NCBI GenBank assembly: GCA_030847615.1
Contig: JAUMIR010000002.1
Span: 198,011,809 to 198,075,808 of the forward strand
DNA from: Gambelia wislizenii
Taxonomy: Eukaryota; Chordata; Lepidosauria; Squamata; Crotaphytidae
DNA length: 64,000 bases
Reading direction: 5' to 3'
Of the stretch, positions 1 through 12,182 are shown piece after piece. The translations under genes were made by a program, and so were the position numbers. The first letter of the stretch is position 1. Each line of letters begins with the position of its first letter. The notes beneath the pieces were generated by a model. The model had not been told where the DNA came from and did no database searches. It was given only the letters and a program-made list of their open reading frames with translations.

Positions 1-603
1 GGGAGGAGACTAGATTTGGAGGAGGCTGTTCTAGGACTTTGTGTATGAGCCGCTGTAGACTGGGTGACATGAGACGAGAAAACTCTGAAGTCGGGTTGCG
101 ACACATTCATCATTTCTGGCAGAGTGGGGGGGAGGTTGAAGTATTTTAGGAACATTGTCCATAATATGAAGACAAGTTATTACAAAGAGAGTTTGTCCAT
201 ATTTTTAATTGTCACAAGCCATTCCTTAGGAAGCACAATTGCAATAGATTTTTTAAAACATGAATAATGTGAGATGCCATAATGTGGGGAAAGAATGCCT
301 GCTTGGCATGCAGAATGTCCCCCAGTATCTATCCCTGCCTTCTCTGGCTGCAAGGATGGGGCAGGGACCTTTGATGGTCCGAGACCCCAGAGAATGGCTG
401 CCAGGGAGAGTAGGAAGATTTGAGGTCCTTAGCTAACAATACAAAGTAGCTTGCTTCAAAGGAGGAATCACAACCTTTCCTGTTCCATGCTTGGCTTCAG
501 TCAATAGAGATGCCATCTGTCAATTTAATACTACATTACTGACTGGTGTTTCAACTGTGAGCTTAAATAATACATGATTTAACATAGCATGGCAAGATCC
601 TCA
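1..603. other. Unassigned sequence at the left edge
   Basis: No exon, RNA gene or recognisable repeat can be supported here. Confidence 0.5.
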
Positions 604-3093
604 TCTCTCTCTCTGGCTTTTCTTCGCAAACGAAGATTCAGGAAGGACTCATCCCGCGCTTTCTGCAAGCGCGCTGATGACTAAAAAGGCCAATCCGCGA
701 TAAACAAGTCCGGTTGCAAAAAGCACAGCAGAAGGTCTCCTTGGGTGATGTTTTTGGGTTGTGATTCTTTCTGCGTTGTCGTTTCTCTTCAAGACTTGTT
801 CGTCGTGAGTTCTCAAATAAGGCTGCAGCATTGTGGATAGTGCGTCTCCATGCCTCCCGATGTGAGGCCAGGGCGGACCACTGCTGGTGATCAATTTGGC
901 CAAGCCTGAGATGTTGTTTCAGGGAGTCTTTGTATCGCTTTTTTGGAGCGCCCCTCTTACGCTGACCCATGGTGAGTTCACCGTAGAGTAGTATTTTTGG
1001 GAGGCGATGGTCCTCCATCCTAGAAACGTGCCCTGCCCAGCGCAGCTGTGTTCTCAATATCATGGCCTCAATGCTGGTGATCCCTGCTTGCTCAAGGACA
1101 GCAACGTTCGTCACATAGTCAGTCCAGTGTATATTTAGGATTGTGCGTAGACAGCGCTGATGAAAGCGCTCGAGGAGTCGTAGGTGGTGGCGATAGGTGA
1201 CCCATGTTTCAGATCCATAAAGGAGGATAGACAGTACGATGGCTCTATACACACTGATTTTTGTGCTTTGCCTCAGGTGTTTATTGCTCCAGACTCTTTT
1301 GTGAAGTCTTCCAAATGCACTATATGCCTTTGCTAATCTGTGATCGATCTCTTTGTCAATCTTGGCATCTGAGGAGATGATGCTTCCCAGGTAGGTGAAC
1401 TGCTGAATGGACTTGAGCACTGATTTGCCGACGGCAATGTGGGGATGGTGGTGTTCGTCCTGTGGTGCAGGCTGGTAAAGAACTTCTGTTTTCTTCAGGT
1501 TGACTTCTAGTCCAAACAGCTCTGCAGCTGTTGCAAAGCAGGATGTTAGGCGCTGCAGAGCTGCTTCTGTGTGAGCAACAAGGGCAGCATCATCAGCGAA
1601 GAGCAGCTCACGGACTAGATAGTTTAGAGTCTTAGTGTGAGCCCTCAGACGGCTTAAGTTAAACAAGCTACCATCAGTACGGTAGCGTATATAGATGCCA
1701 TCGTCTTCTTCAAGCTCTGCCATAGCCCTTTGGAGCATCGTGCTAAAGAAGATTGTAAATAAAGTTGGTGCAAGAACACAACCTTGCTTCACTCCATTAG
1801 TTATTAGAAAGGGCTCTGAAAGAGCATCGCCATATCTGACTTGACCACGCTGTCCCTCGTGTAGCAAGATAATCATTTTAAGGAATTTGGGGGGACATCC
1901 TAGTCTTTCCAGGATCTGCCACAGACCTTTTCTACTTACAGTGTCAAAGGCTTTGGTGAGGTCGACAAATGTTACATAGAGACCCTTGTTCTGCTCCCTA
2001 CATTTTTCTTGCAGTTGCCTAAGGGCAAATACCATGTCTGTAGTGCTCCTATTGGCTCTGAAGCCACATTGGCTTTCAGGGAGAAGTTCTTCTGCAATAG
2101 CAGGAACTAACCTGTTCAGGAGTATCCTTGCAAGGATTTTTCCAGCAATAGAGAGCAGTGTTATGCCTCGATAGTTTGAGCAATCGGATTTTGCTCCTTT
2201 TTTCTTGTACAGGGTGATGATGACTGCATCTCGGAGGTCTGATGGCAGTTCCCCTTTTTCCCAGCAATTCACAAGGAATTCGTGGAATTTTTCATGGAGT
2301 GCATGACCTCCGTGTTTCCAAACTTCAGGTGGGATTCCATCAATCCCAGCTGCCTTGCCGTTTTTCATCTGCTGTATGGCCTTAAGGGTCTCTTCCAAAG
2401 TGGGAGCTATGTCCAATTCATTTTTCATTGGTTTTTGTATCATATATTGGATAGCTGAGGCTTGCACTACTCGGTTGGCGCTAAAGAGACTTTGAAAATG
2501 TTCAGCCCAACGATTTAGGATGGAGGCTTTATCAGTAATTAATGTTTGACCATCTGTACTGTATAAGGAGCTTTGGACCTGATAAGTAGGTCCAAACACT
2601 GCTTTAAGAGCTTCATAAAATCCTCTATGATCACCCAGATCTGCACAGCATTGTGTCTTTTCTGCTATATTGATCCACCACTTGTTCTGCATGTCTCGGA
2701 GTTTTTGTTGTAGTTTGCTACATGTGAGGCGGAAAGCTGCTTTTCTTACATGACAGGTTGGCTGGGCGAGGTATGCCTGGTGAGCAGCTCTCTTCCTTGC
2801 CAACAGCTCCTGGATCTCTTGGTTGTTTTCATCAAACCAGTCTTGATTTTTCTTGTGGGAGAAGCCAAGGGATTCTTCTGCAGACTGGAGGATACTGTTT
2901 TTGATATGTTGCCAAAGCACTGTAGGAGAAGGATCTGTAGGATGGTCTTCAAGTTTCGTTTGTAGATTTGCCTGGAAGTTGTCTCTCATGGTAGCTTGTT
3001 GAAGATTGTTGACTTGGAGTCTCTTCTTTAAGATGCCACCCCTCTTAGGTTTGAACTTAAGATGAAGATTTAGTTTACATCTGACATACAAAG
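604..3093 (-). mobile_element. 5'-truncated LINE with unbroken reverse-transcriptase frame
   Basis: Non-LTR retrotransposon on the minus strand with an open frame of 817 codons (638-3091) and a very short 3' end to about 604. Reverse-transcriptase motifs appear in order: FVDLTKAFD (motif A), NGVKQGCVLAPTLF (motif B), LLFADDAALV (motif C) and YLGSIISSD further on. After these comes a conserved tail with LRWAGHVSRMEDHRLPK and a C-terminal C2HC finger (CAFC...HQRAC). The apurinic-type endonuclease domain expected before the RT is missing, and an in-frame TGA precedes the TTG at 3089-3091, so the copy is truncated at its 5' end. There is no internal stop, which suggests recent insertion. The clade (RTE-, Vingi- or L2-like) cannot be settled by eye. 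Confidence 0.9.
621..636 (-). repeat. LINE 3'-terminal hairpin
   Basis: A perfect 6-bp stem with a 4-nt loop (TCTTCGTTTGCGAAGA on the element strand) just after the LINE stop codon. The same hairpin recurs at 42851-42866 and, with one loop change, at 29827-29842. In LINEs such a terminal structure is often the template feature read by the reverse transcriptase; that role is inferred here. Confidence 0.6.
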
Positions 3094-3170
3094 CCTCTCA
3101 GGCCTGTGTTTTCTTTTAATTATTTTCTATGGTGCTTGGGCTCCATGGAGGTCTTGTTCAGCTCCTTGTT

Positions 3171-3364
3171 GTAGCACTGTGATTCTGTTTCAATTGCCAT
3201 GGCTGTATCCTGGGGTTGGTAATTTGGTCAGAGGCACCAGAGGAGCTCCCTGGCTGAGGGTTCCAAAAGCCCCTCCGTCAGTTCCAAATCCCTGGATTCC
3301 ACTGGATACAGACATGGCAGTTAAAGTGGAATCAGCACTAAAACCTGATAATGTGAAAAGGCCC
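3171..3364 (+). mobile_element. Foldback MITE of the GGGCC-terminus family
   Basis: The two halves are inverted copies of each other. The left half contains GCCATGGCTGTATCCTGG and the right half its near complement before a run reading GGCAGTTAAAGTGGAATC. At least nine relatives occur in the window, the best preserved at 30013-30246. The outer ends are worn in this copy. It has no coding capacity. Confidence 0.7.
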
Positions 3365-3819
3365 AACTATTTAGCCAAAGGATATGAATGCACAGAAGTG
3401 TTTATGTGGTTGGGATGGGTATCTCTGAGTACACCAGTTTCTTGTCCATTCCTAACCATTGCACTATGACTGTAGAAGTCTAAAGGGAGATTCAGAGCAT
3501 GTTTTATGTGACAATGTGGGCTTCCCAATTGTGGAGAGGCTTCAACATGTATTCAGAGAAGCATGCTTAGGATGCTCCTTCAAGTGATCATGCCCAACAT
3601 TCAAAGGTCAGGAGTGGAGAGGAAGGAGCCAGTGCATGGGGGACTTGAGGTGGTGATGGCTTTTGCCTCTAACTCCCTACACATTTTGCACCCTTACAAA
3701 TTCAGGTGGAATGCTACAGATGTCAGCAATGTTTGGTTTATTATTTTATACAGTTTCCTGGTAAAGCTCTTAATATAGGCATGCAGCAAAGCTTCTCTGC
3801 AGCCAGGAGTGGGGGAACC

Positions 3820-3900
3820 GATGCCCTCCAAGCATTGTTGGATTCCATCATCCCCACACAACAAGTCCTATAACCAGGGATGGTGGCGAGCTGGCGACTA
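3820..3900 (+). repeat. Fragment of a foldback repeat (TTGGACTACAA-type)
   Basis: Contains a worn version of the motif 'ttgtTGGACTaCAacTCCCATCA' family that recurs more clearly at 35866-35965, 51792-51945 and 53107-53165. Only part of the element is recognisable. Confidence 0.35.
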
Positions 3901-3933
3901 TACGAATATCTGCCCTTGCCTTGATGACAGTTG

Positions 3934-4115
3934 GTGGCTTCCATGTCAGTGGGGCAGTGTAACTGCTCTGGATTTCAACCTGAATTTTAGAAGTTTTATC
4001 CAAGGTGATTAATTCTATCCCCAAAGTAGATTCAGCACCTTGGGTGGCTCTTTTAATGTTCAGACTGAACATCCAGAGCAATTTCACTGGCCCACTAACA
4101 TGGAAGCCTTCTGCT
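3934..4115. mobile_element. Palindromic MITE, GGCTTCCATGTCAG type
   Basis: The segment begins TGGCTTCCATGTCAGTGGGG and ends with the approximate complement before CATGGAAGCC. The arms of about 80 bp pair across TGCTCTGGAT-like blocks. A second copy with the same terminal words and organisation lies at 17525-17715. Confidence 0.6.
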
Positions 4116-5300
4116 ACCCCTGCCTTGTCTTGCTGCCAAAGATGGGGAACCTTGAGATGTCTTACAGTACCACTCCCCCAATCCCTTACCATTGGCCATG
4201 CTGTTTGGAGCCACCAAGAAGATGACTGGGCAGCCTGTAATATGCTAGGTTCAAAAATACCAGTGCTAGAATGGATCTGCTGGAGACCCCAAATTACTCG
4301 ATAGAAAATGGAGTGTTTCTAATCTTGCACATCATAGTCCTCTTCCAGACCCCCTCTGAAATAACCAGGCAGGCTAGAGACGTGCTGGCTATACTAGTAC
4401 CAAGAGCACAAGGAATGCTGGCTTGTTAGGCAAAGGGGTGTAAGAGGCAGATGGAGTAAATGCAGCATTTCTGCCTGTTGCACTTGAGCCAACTGCTTGC
4501 ATCTGTCTGGCCGATACCCAGCAAGCACAGGTCCACTCGGCAAGAGATACCTCTTTTGCCACAAAGCAGCAGTGTATTTGAAGAGCCAGTTCTTAATTAC
4601 AGCTGGTCTTTCCAAGTTTCCTGCTGGCAGCTGACATCTTGCAATCAAAAAAAGGAGGGGAAAAGATGAAGCCAGCATTTGTGATTGCAACAGATCAGGA
4701 GCTGAGTATTGCAGGGCAAAACTGGCCCCACCTGCTCCAACCCCATCATCACATTTACTATCATGAGCAAAATTTGGCTTGTTAATATATGCCTTCCCTT
4801 TGACACATGTTAGCATTCACACTTGGATGGTGAAGTTTATATTAAAACCGGGGTGGGAGCTCCTTCAACAAAGCTTTGGGAGAACTGGTCTTGCCAGCTT
4901 GTGTTTATTGGACTTCTTCTGGTGCCTTTTAACAGCAGCCTGGCATGGAGAAGAACTTTTCCTGGCATGGATATGAACAGATTGGGAAAACTTGGTCTGC
5001 TACCTTTCTGCATGCAAGACTGCTATTAACAAATGACAGAGAAACAGGGAAGACTGAGGGGGATACATCAGTTACAAAGCAAGGCAAGAACTGTATTGTC
5101 CCCCAAATAAGAACAGAATAGAAAACTGCTGACTTCAGGAGATATAATTAAGTCTAGTACCATGGTGGGGCTAAACTATATAATGACGCTAATCACACAC
5201 ATGCAGGAAAAGAAACAGCGCTTCAAGTAATGGCTGCTTCCCTATCCCTTTATTCTTTTTTTTTGGTGGGGGGGACTCTTGGGCTTAGATGGCCATTCTT
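4116..5300. other. Unassigned flank
   Basis: Apart from short purine or T-rich runs I see no gene or named repeat. The short open frames here lack codon structure or protein similarity I recognise. Confidence 0.4.
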
Positions 5301-6045
5301 TTTTTATGTTATATTTTGTATTAATTTTTAACAGGCACAATATAATTCATAGCAAAAATAGTAAACATTCAGAAATAGAAAAAGAGGAAGGAAAGAGACA
5401 AAGGTGACCAAAAAAGGAAAAAAGAAAGTGCATATACTGTACATATATGAGTATGTGTGTATGTGTATACTAAACTAAATCTAATACACAATACTAAACC
5501 AAAACATGAAACACTAACTAGCTAAAGCGTTAAACACTAAGTAAGACACAATAGGACTCTGATTCCCCCAATCCAAGCTGTAATGAATGAAAGAAAAAAG
5601 ATCAGAAAGAACATGTATATTATTCTACCATTACAGATCCAACTAAGTAATTCTGCTAGAGTTGTTAGTACCCATAGCTACAAATTATTGCATCGTTAGC
5701 TTCTTATTGCTCAAAAAGTCCATAAACAGTTCCCAAACTTTCATAAAAATCTTCAATTGGTTTATCCTTTAAAACCCACATTAGCTAGGCCATTTGGGCT
5801 AACTCAGCAACTGTAGTAATCCATTCTTCTGTTGTTGGTGCTTCGAACTATTTCCAAGTTTTAGGGAACAGTATTCTTGCTGCCGTTATCATATGTCGGA
5901 GAAGTCGTCCATATTTACTATCCAATTCTTTATCCATAACACTCAACAAAACCATTTCTGATGGCATTGAAAAGTCTACCTTTAAATTTTTTTGAATTAA
6001 CTTGTATATTTTAGACCAATAACTTTTCATAGATTTCTTTGGGTT
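5300..6045 (-). mobile_element. L1-type LINE 3' fragment
   Basis: Minus-strand reading from about 6040 gives SYWSKIYKLIQKNLKVD, MITAARILFPKTWK and TTEEWITTVAELAQM. This is the same pattern as the C-terminal tail of the L1 copy at 45640-47943 (ARITIAQKWK, YEWIIKTQELLEL). The frame then breaks up with stops, and A/T-rich sequence to about 5300 resembles a 3' UTR. The fragment directly abuts the Penelope terminus at about 6045. Confidence 0.65.
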
Positions 6046-6960
6046 TTTTCCCAGGCGGTGAGGCTGTGTTCTGGAAGAGTTTACTTCTGACATTTTGCCT
6101 GCGTCTGTGGCTGGCATCTTCAGAGAATGGTTGGGTAGGAGTGTGTGTGGAGTTTATATATTGTGAACCCCTGTTGGGGAGTATATGTAAACTTGTGTAT
6201 TTGAATGGCTAGTTTCTGGGTGTAGAGATGCAAGGAGGATTAGTGTCTGTTTGGCTAATGGTTGGTTGATGGCCCATTATCTGCTGGGAATCCCCCTGTC
6301 CCCAGGTGGAATTCCTTTGTAAGTGTTGAGTTTTGATTCTATTGTTTTTCAAAACTGGGAGCCAGATTTTGTTTACTTTTAGGGTTTTTTCTTTCCTGTT
6401 GAAGTTGTCCAGGTGTTTGTGGATTTCAATGGCTTCTCTGTGCATTCTGACATGATAGCTGTTGGCCTGGTCCAGAATTTCTGTGTTTTTAAATAACATT
6501 TTGTGTCCAGGTTGGTTTAAAACATGTTATGCTACTGCTGATTTTTCTGGCTGGCCCAGTCTGCAGTGTCTCTCATGTTCCTTGATTCTTGTTTGCACAC
6601 TGCATTTAGTGGTCCCTATGTAAACTTGTCCACAGCTGCATGGTATGCGGTAAACTCCTGCAGCTGTGAGAGGGTCTCTTTTGTCCTTCGCTGAGCGTAG
6701 CATTTCTTGGATTTTCTTGGTTGGTCTGTAGATTGTTTGGAGGTTGTGTTTCCTCATCAGTTTCCCTATTCTGTTTGTGATGTATGGTAAAAATACCTTT
6801 CCTTTGGGTGGCTGTTTTTCTTCTTCATTCCTATGGTTTTTTCTGGGTCTGGCTGCTCTTGTGATATCTGATCTGGAGTAACCATTAGCCTGTAGGGCCC
6901 AGTTTAGGTGCCTCAGTTCATTCTCCAGGTAGTGGGGTTCACAGATCCAGAAAGTGAAAG
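6045..6960 (-). mobile_element. Penelope-like retroelement fragment with GIY-YIG endonuclease region
   Basis: Minus-strand reading from about 6945 runs PYLENELRHLNWAL, FLPYITNRIGKLMRK, then GVYRIPCSCGQVYIGTT with the paired GVY and YIG motifs of a GIY-YIG nuclease, the C-terminal domain of Penelope-like elements. A TAA at 6527-6529 interrupts the frame, and the same frame continues as HKMLFKNTEILDQANSY down to 6209, so one nonsense change separates the two parts. The 3' end has the words GAAGATGCCAGCCACAGAC and a run ending in GGGAAAAAACCC, found again at 45530-45607 and 58650-58850. The reverse-transcriptase domain is largely missing. Confidence 0.8.
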
Positions 6961-7506
6961 TAACTTTTCACTTTCCTACTACAAGTCCACCACATTTAGA
7001 AAAAGGAGCCCTTCTTTTCTTGGTAACCCCAGCAGGCTTAGATGGCCATTCTTTTTCTTGGCAGAGTTCCTAGGTCTTGGACACCTGCAGAACTAGCAGA
7101 AATCCAAGAAAATGATTCTTTCCTTGGCATGGGACTTCAGTGCTTGGGGAAAGGTCCCCCAGTTGATGTTCTGTTTGTTAGGTTCTATCACTGCTGAAGA
7201 CAGAAAGGACCACAAGGGGGGCTGGGGTGGAAACAGGGAGCTTTGGCAGCCCTAAACCTACTGGCTTTCAGAGTAATTGGAAAATTAAGATTTGAAATGT
7301 GCTTTGATAGCTTCCAGACATCTAGTATGGAAAAGTCAGAGAAAGGTCATAGAAAGGCCCAAGTTGGATAGTTGACTGCAAGTTGGTTCCCATTAAAATG
7401 AAAAACCTTTTAGAGTTTTAAAATGACATGATGTACTCTTACTGGATTCTTGACCATATTTGCAAATTTTCTTGAACAGAAAATAATTAGAATGATGAAA
7501 TATAAG

Positions 7507-7530
7507 TCTGTCTGTCTGTCTGTCTGTCTA
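7507..7530. repeat. (TCTG)n microsatellite
   Basis: Six uninterrupted repeats directly left of a foldback MITE. Confidence 0.9.
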
Positions 7531-7533
7531 TGA

Positions 7534-7750
7534 GGGTGCATCTACACTGTGGAAATGACGCAGTTTGACACCGCTTTAAGTGGTGTAGCTCCATCCTATG
7601 GAATTTTGGGATTTGTAGTTTTATAATGTCTTTAACCTTCTCTGCCAGAGAGTACTGGTGTCTCACAAAACTACAAATCCCAGGATTCTGTAGAATGGAG
7701 CTATGGCAGTTAAAATGGTGTCAAACAGCATTTACAGTGTAGATGAACCC
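7534..7750. mobile_element. Foldback MITE with GGGTGCATCTACACTG termini
   Basis: The left end GGGTGCATCTACACTGT is mirrored by ACAGTGTAGATGAACCC on the right. Inside, TTTTGGGATTTGTAGTTTT pairs with AAAACTACAAATCCCAGG. It is the same fold as the GGGCC family but with different outer ends. A worn copy follows immediately (7752-7960). Confidence 0.8.
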
Positions 7751-7751
7751 T

Positions 7752-7960
7752 GTGTATATCTACATGACATAGTTATATCAGTTTGATACCACTTTAAATA
7801 TCAAGGCTCCACCTTACAGAATCCTGTAATTTGGTTACATACTTAGAATTGTCTGCTAGAAAGTTCTGTTCCCCTTTCCCCTGAATTACAGCAAATAATT
7901 TTCAGTATCTCACCCAGTCACAAAGCCTAGATTTTTGTAGGATGGAGCCAGGGCCCGTTT
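7752..7960. mobile_element. Degraded foldback MITE
   Basis: Shows the family words GTTTGATACCACTTTAA and TGTAGGATGGAGCCA in the expected order, but many changes and a lost right terminus. It lies head to tail with the copy at 7534-7750. Confidence 0.5.
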
Positions 7961-8383
7961 CCCCATCTGAGCACTTAAAGCAGGGGTGGATAAAGTGTCA
8001 CATGTGTCCCTCAGTGGATTTCTGGCTACTTTTAGGTTTTAGTTTATTTGTTTGCTTCAGCATTTTGGGAAATCCATGCAGTCCCCAGGGTAGGTTCTAG
8101 GGCAGAAACTGGCTGCCAGACTTGGCACCCCTGCCCTAAAGGCACGTTTTGATCCAGGATAATAACTGAAGACTGGAGAGGGCTCTTCAGCTCTTGTCTG
8201 TCTCTGAGTCCATGGATTGGGTCCAGGTAGTTGTGTGTGTAACTGGGATGCTGGAATCGGGACTTTCTTGCCCCCTTCCAGCCTCCCCTAAATGCTAGGT
8301 GGAGTGAAGTGTAAAATGGGGTGAAGCGTGATGCAGAGCTGGTAGGGGAAATTCTGAAAATCAGGTGGCGGCACTTTCTGTGA

Positions 8384-8683
8384 GCAAAGCTCATCCACCA
8401 AAGGAAGGCAGATCTTGGAGCCAACCTCTTGTCTCCCCCCTGCTTAAAGTGTCTATTAGCAAAGCTCATCCACCAAAGGAAGGCAGATCCTGGAGCCAAC
8501 CTCTTGTCTCCCCCCTGCTTAAAGTGTCTATTAGCAAAGCTCATCCACCAAAGGAAGGCAGATCTTGGAGCCAACCTCTTGTCTCCCCCCTGCTTAAAGT
8601 GTCTATTAGCAAAGCTCATCCACCAAAGGAAGGCAGATCCCGGAGCCAACCTCTTGTCTCCCCCCTGCTTAAAGTGTCTCTTA
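8384..8683. repeat. Minisatellite, four copies of a 75-bp unit
   Basis: Units start at 8384, 8459, 8534 and 8609, each beginning GCAAAGCTCATCCACCAAAG and ending near TTAAAGTGTCT. They differ by a few bases only. Because 75 is divisible by three and the unit lacks stops in several frames, it creates long open frames on both strands that are not genes. Confidence 0.95.
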
Positions 8684-9501
8684 GATCTTTTATTCAGCCC
8701 TATGCAGTTCTGTTTGTCTTATGGTTATATAGCCATTGTGATAAAGTGTGTGGATGTAAGATATGCATGTACACATTATGCACCCATATGTCAATCAGGC
8801 TTCCAAGAATGCATCACCAGGTGTGTTTAAAGATGTCCATGCATATTTTACCTCCATGTATTTGCTGTAGAGAACATCACTGTATGTTGGACATTTCATC
8901 CCAGCAGTCATAATGAGGAGCGCCTTGTGGTGAAATCAGGGAAATTTCTATGCAACTGGCTTAGGGTCTACATGCCTTTTCTTCGATTAGCTTGAGAGTC
9001 CCTTCCCAAACTTGACTGTCTTCTGTCCTCCCAAGACCAGCAGCTTCAATGTCTGCCTTTCTCTCTCAAAAGTAGTTAGAGCTAATTTCTTTCCCTTGAA
9101 GTGTCTTAAATTTTTTATTAATACTGCTGGTACTTAATCTTTGAGTTGATGGAACTGAAGGTGCCCATCAGGCTGTGAAATATCTATTTATTTTTTTTTA
9201 ATTTGAAATGGAAGACAGGCTGTGCCATGGCACTGACAGCACAGGGACAGCAGGAGTTGCAAAGGGAGGGGAATGGGATGGAGGAGAAGCAGTATTGCTC
9301 TGCAGCATCATTTAAAAGAATGTAAAACTGTTCAAGGACAACCTGGCACAGAACAAAGGGCAACAGGGGAAGTAAGGAGAGAGGTGAAGAGGAGATGGTT
9401 TTAATTAATCATTGGCAAAACTGGAAGTGAAAAAGTGGGAGATTAAAGGGTAAATAAGTTTTCCTTTCCTTCAGAGCTGGAGAAGAACATGGAAGATATG
9501 C

Positions 9502-9504
<3 letters not shown>

Positions 9505-9569
<65 letters not shown>
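9505..9569. repeat. Compound (TG)n(AG)n microsatellite
   Basis: About 29 bp of alternating TG followed by about 36 bp of alternating GA. Confidence 0.95.
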
Positions 9570-9574
<5 letters not shown>

Positions 9575-10274
9575 TATGGAGGGGGGATCTAAATGTCCTT
9601 TTTAAAAACAAAAATCCAAGGTTCTAGTCCAGGGTTTCCCAGTCTTTGACTTAAACTTCCAAAAGGTCTAATCAGCATAATTAATGGTCAGGGGCTTTGG
9701 GAAGACGCGTCTAGAGCACCAGAGATGAAGAACCATTTCCCTAAACCTTATGATTGTGGAGGCAAGTTTTGAAATACCTACTTCATTTGCCTCCAATGTC
9801 CTGCTTCATGACGTGGCTTTAGCTACGTGCTTTAGAGGGTACAGCGGTTTGGATGCTGTTTCTGCAGTTCTAAAACAAATTGGCTGGTTTTGTTGTTGTT
9901 ATTGTTTTTTTAAAATACCTTAATTAACCTTTGCAAGGAAGAACAGCAAGGATTAATTTCCTGGGAATCAAATATGCATTTCTCTTGCATTTTTATATGA
10001 GCTTTTAAAATCATCCCTCTTTGATGCTTGTTGCTGCTGTGCTCACATTATGCTGTGGCGTATGGTGCATACAGCTCTAGCTGTCTCTGTACTGTGAAGA
10101 CTCCACTATGTTTATCTTCCCATGCCACATTTGGTTCCCATCCTTGGCATGTATAATGCTCCTCCCAAAGCCCCTATCACACTCTTCTTTCTACTATTCT
10201 GGTAATGACATTCTCAACCCCCCAATTTTTTTCATTTGGTATAAGTGATTTTAAAAAACCACAAGATATATTGT

Positions 10275-10400
10275 GCAGAACTCACCTGTTTGATTGTAAA
10301 TATCATGGACTGCAGAGGTGTTTGGATATATATATATATATGCTTTTTAGTTCAGAACTCCTGTTTGATTGTAAATATAATGGACCGTAGAAGTGTTTGG
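10275..10400. repeat. Tandem duplication, about 75-bp period
   Basis: The words CTGTTTGATTGTAAATAT and GTGTTTGG appear in order twice (10284-10326 and 10359-10400), separated by (TA)n and T-rich sequence. Confidence 0.75.
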
Positions 10401-11650
10401 GTTTGTTTTTTTTAGTTCAGACACCCACACCATCTTCTCTGCCTGCACAATTCTCTTCCTGTCTTGTCTGAGCTCAGCTGTCACTCCAAATTTCTTTATG
10501 GCTTTCTGTCCCAATTTAATTCATCTCTGTTTGGGATTGCTTGGCGTTCTCATCCTCTCTACCTTTGCTTCTTGCAGCCCCTTTATTTTGGCATACAAGA
10601 AAGGCCTTTTCGTTCCCTGGGTAGACTTCCAACCACCTTCCTCCCTAGTCTGTCCTTTCCTGTGATTGGTGCTGCAGTTGAGAGAAGCCTTCATCTCATT
10701 TCTTCCATTTTGTTCCTCGTCTCCCTTTATTAGCCCCAACATCCATCTCAACACTTTTCATTTCAGCAGCAGGCCAGCATGGTAATTTTCTCGACATTCA
10801 CCTGGCAAACCCTGTGTTCTGTAGAATAGCACCAGATTCACGTTATGTGGGCTCAAAAGAAAAAGTGAGAGCAAATGTCTCAGATCTGGAATGGTGGGAT
10901 CTATTTCCATTTTTTCCAGTGACCTTGATGAGGTTGCAAGAGGACAGGGAGAAAGAAAAATGAAGACCAGCTGGTCCAGCTTGCTCTACTGAGGTGGTAT
11001 CATCTGCAGTTGTCTGTAGCACAGGTGGGCACAAAGTAGTGCTGGATATATTGATAGATCTCTGTGTGATTCAGCGGTATAGGTATGGGGGGGAGTAAGC
11101 ATTGCTCCCCCATCACACACACACCCATGAAATTTTCCTTTAGTCCCCAAATTTCTAGTGTTGCAGAGAGTGAGGCACTGAAAATGGTCCACACCTAAAA
11201 CTCATAGTTGTTGGGCTGACATTCCCTTGGGAACCTGGCATCCCTCTTTTCTTTGGATGCCCAAGCAATGGCTTGCATCCTGTTCAGCAGATATTGGATC
11301 ATAAGCTGGTCTTACAATATTGTAACTGGTGGGGATTTGTTTTTATGGTAGTGAATGACCGACTGAACGTGACCCACAAAACCTATCTGTTTAGTCTGAC
11401 AACACCCTAACCAATCTTTAGTAACACAGTCTTTATTGTAACACTGTATTGTTGGTTTTCATATTTATATATTTATATATTTATGTTTATATGATAGACA
11501 CATTTTATGTTCTAAATATATCTTGTATACAGTTTAAAGATACAGTGTCCTGCAGGCTGAACTAGCTTTAAGTAGAATCCTTCATTTGGTTGTGATAACA
11601 CCCCAACCAAAGCATTTCCAAGGCACTGGAAATCAAAGTGATGTTTGTAA

Positions 11651-12145
11651 CTAGCTGGACCCGGCATACCATACACCATTCTCCCAGAATCAGTGATGGT
11701 GACTCGCTCTGTTGCCCTGCTACTGCTGCAGCTGCCACCGCCACCAGTTGACTGCCTGGTTTCCATCACAACAGCAGCAGTGGCATCCTGCCACCACCAG
11801 TTAACTGTCTGGTCCTGTCACAGTGGTAGCAGCGGTGTGCTATTGCTGCTGCTGATTGTCTGCCTGGGTCCCATCGCAGCCGCAGAAGCGGTGTCCTGTT
11901 GCCACTGCCACCACCAGTTGACTGCCTGGGTCCGTCACAGCCCGTGACTAGTGAGTGGCTGAGGGAGTGAGAGGAGGGAGGGGCCCTTGTGAGGCTGGGG
12001 GGTGTAGATGCAGATTGAGTGGCAGGAGTGGGTTGTGAGGTGGAGTTTGCATGTGCGTGGTGATCAGCTGGGTGTATTTTCTGAGCAGCCAATCAGCATG
12101 CTGGGAGAGGAAACATACCCAAGCCTATTGTACATACCCAAACCT

Positions 12146-12182
<37 letters not shown>

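Larger units (their letters stand above)
8690..11640. other. Flank with simple repeats only
   Basis: Apart from the microsatellite at 9505 and the duplication at 10275, no exon or classified transposon can be supported. The open frames here show no recognisable protein. Confidence 0.4.

Noticed and set aside
8044..8913. Open frames of 182-201 codons on both strands
   Set aside because: They owe their length to the 75-bp tandem repeat and show mirrored repeats on both strands.
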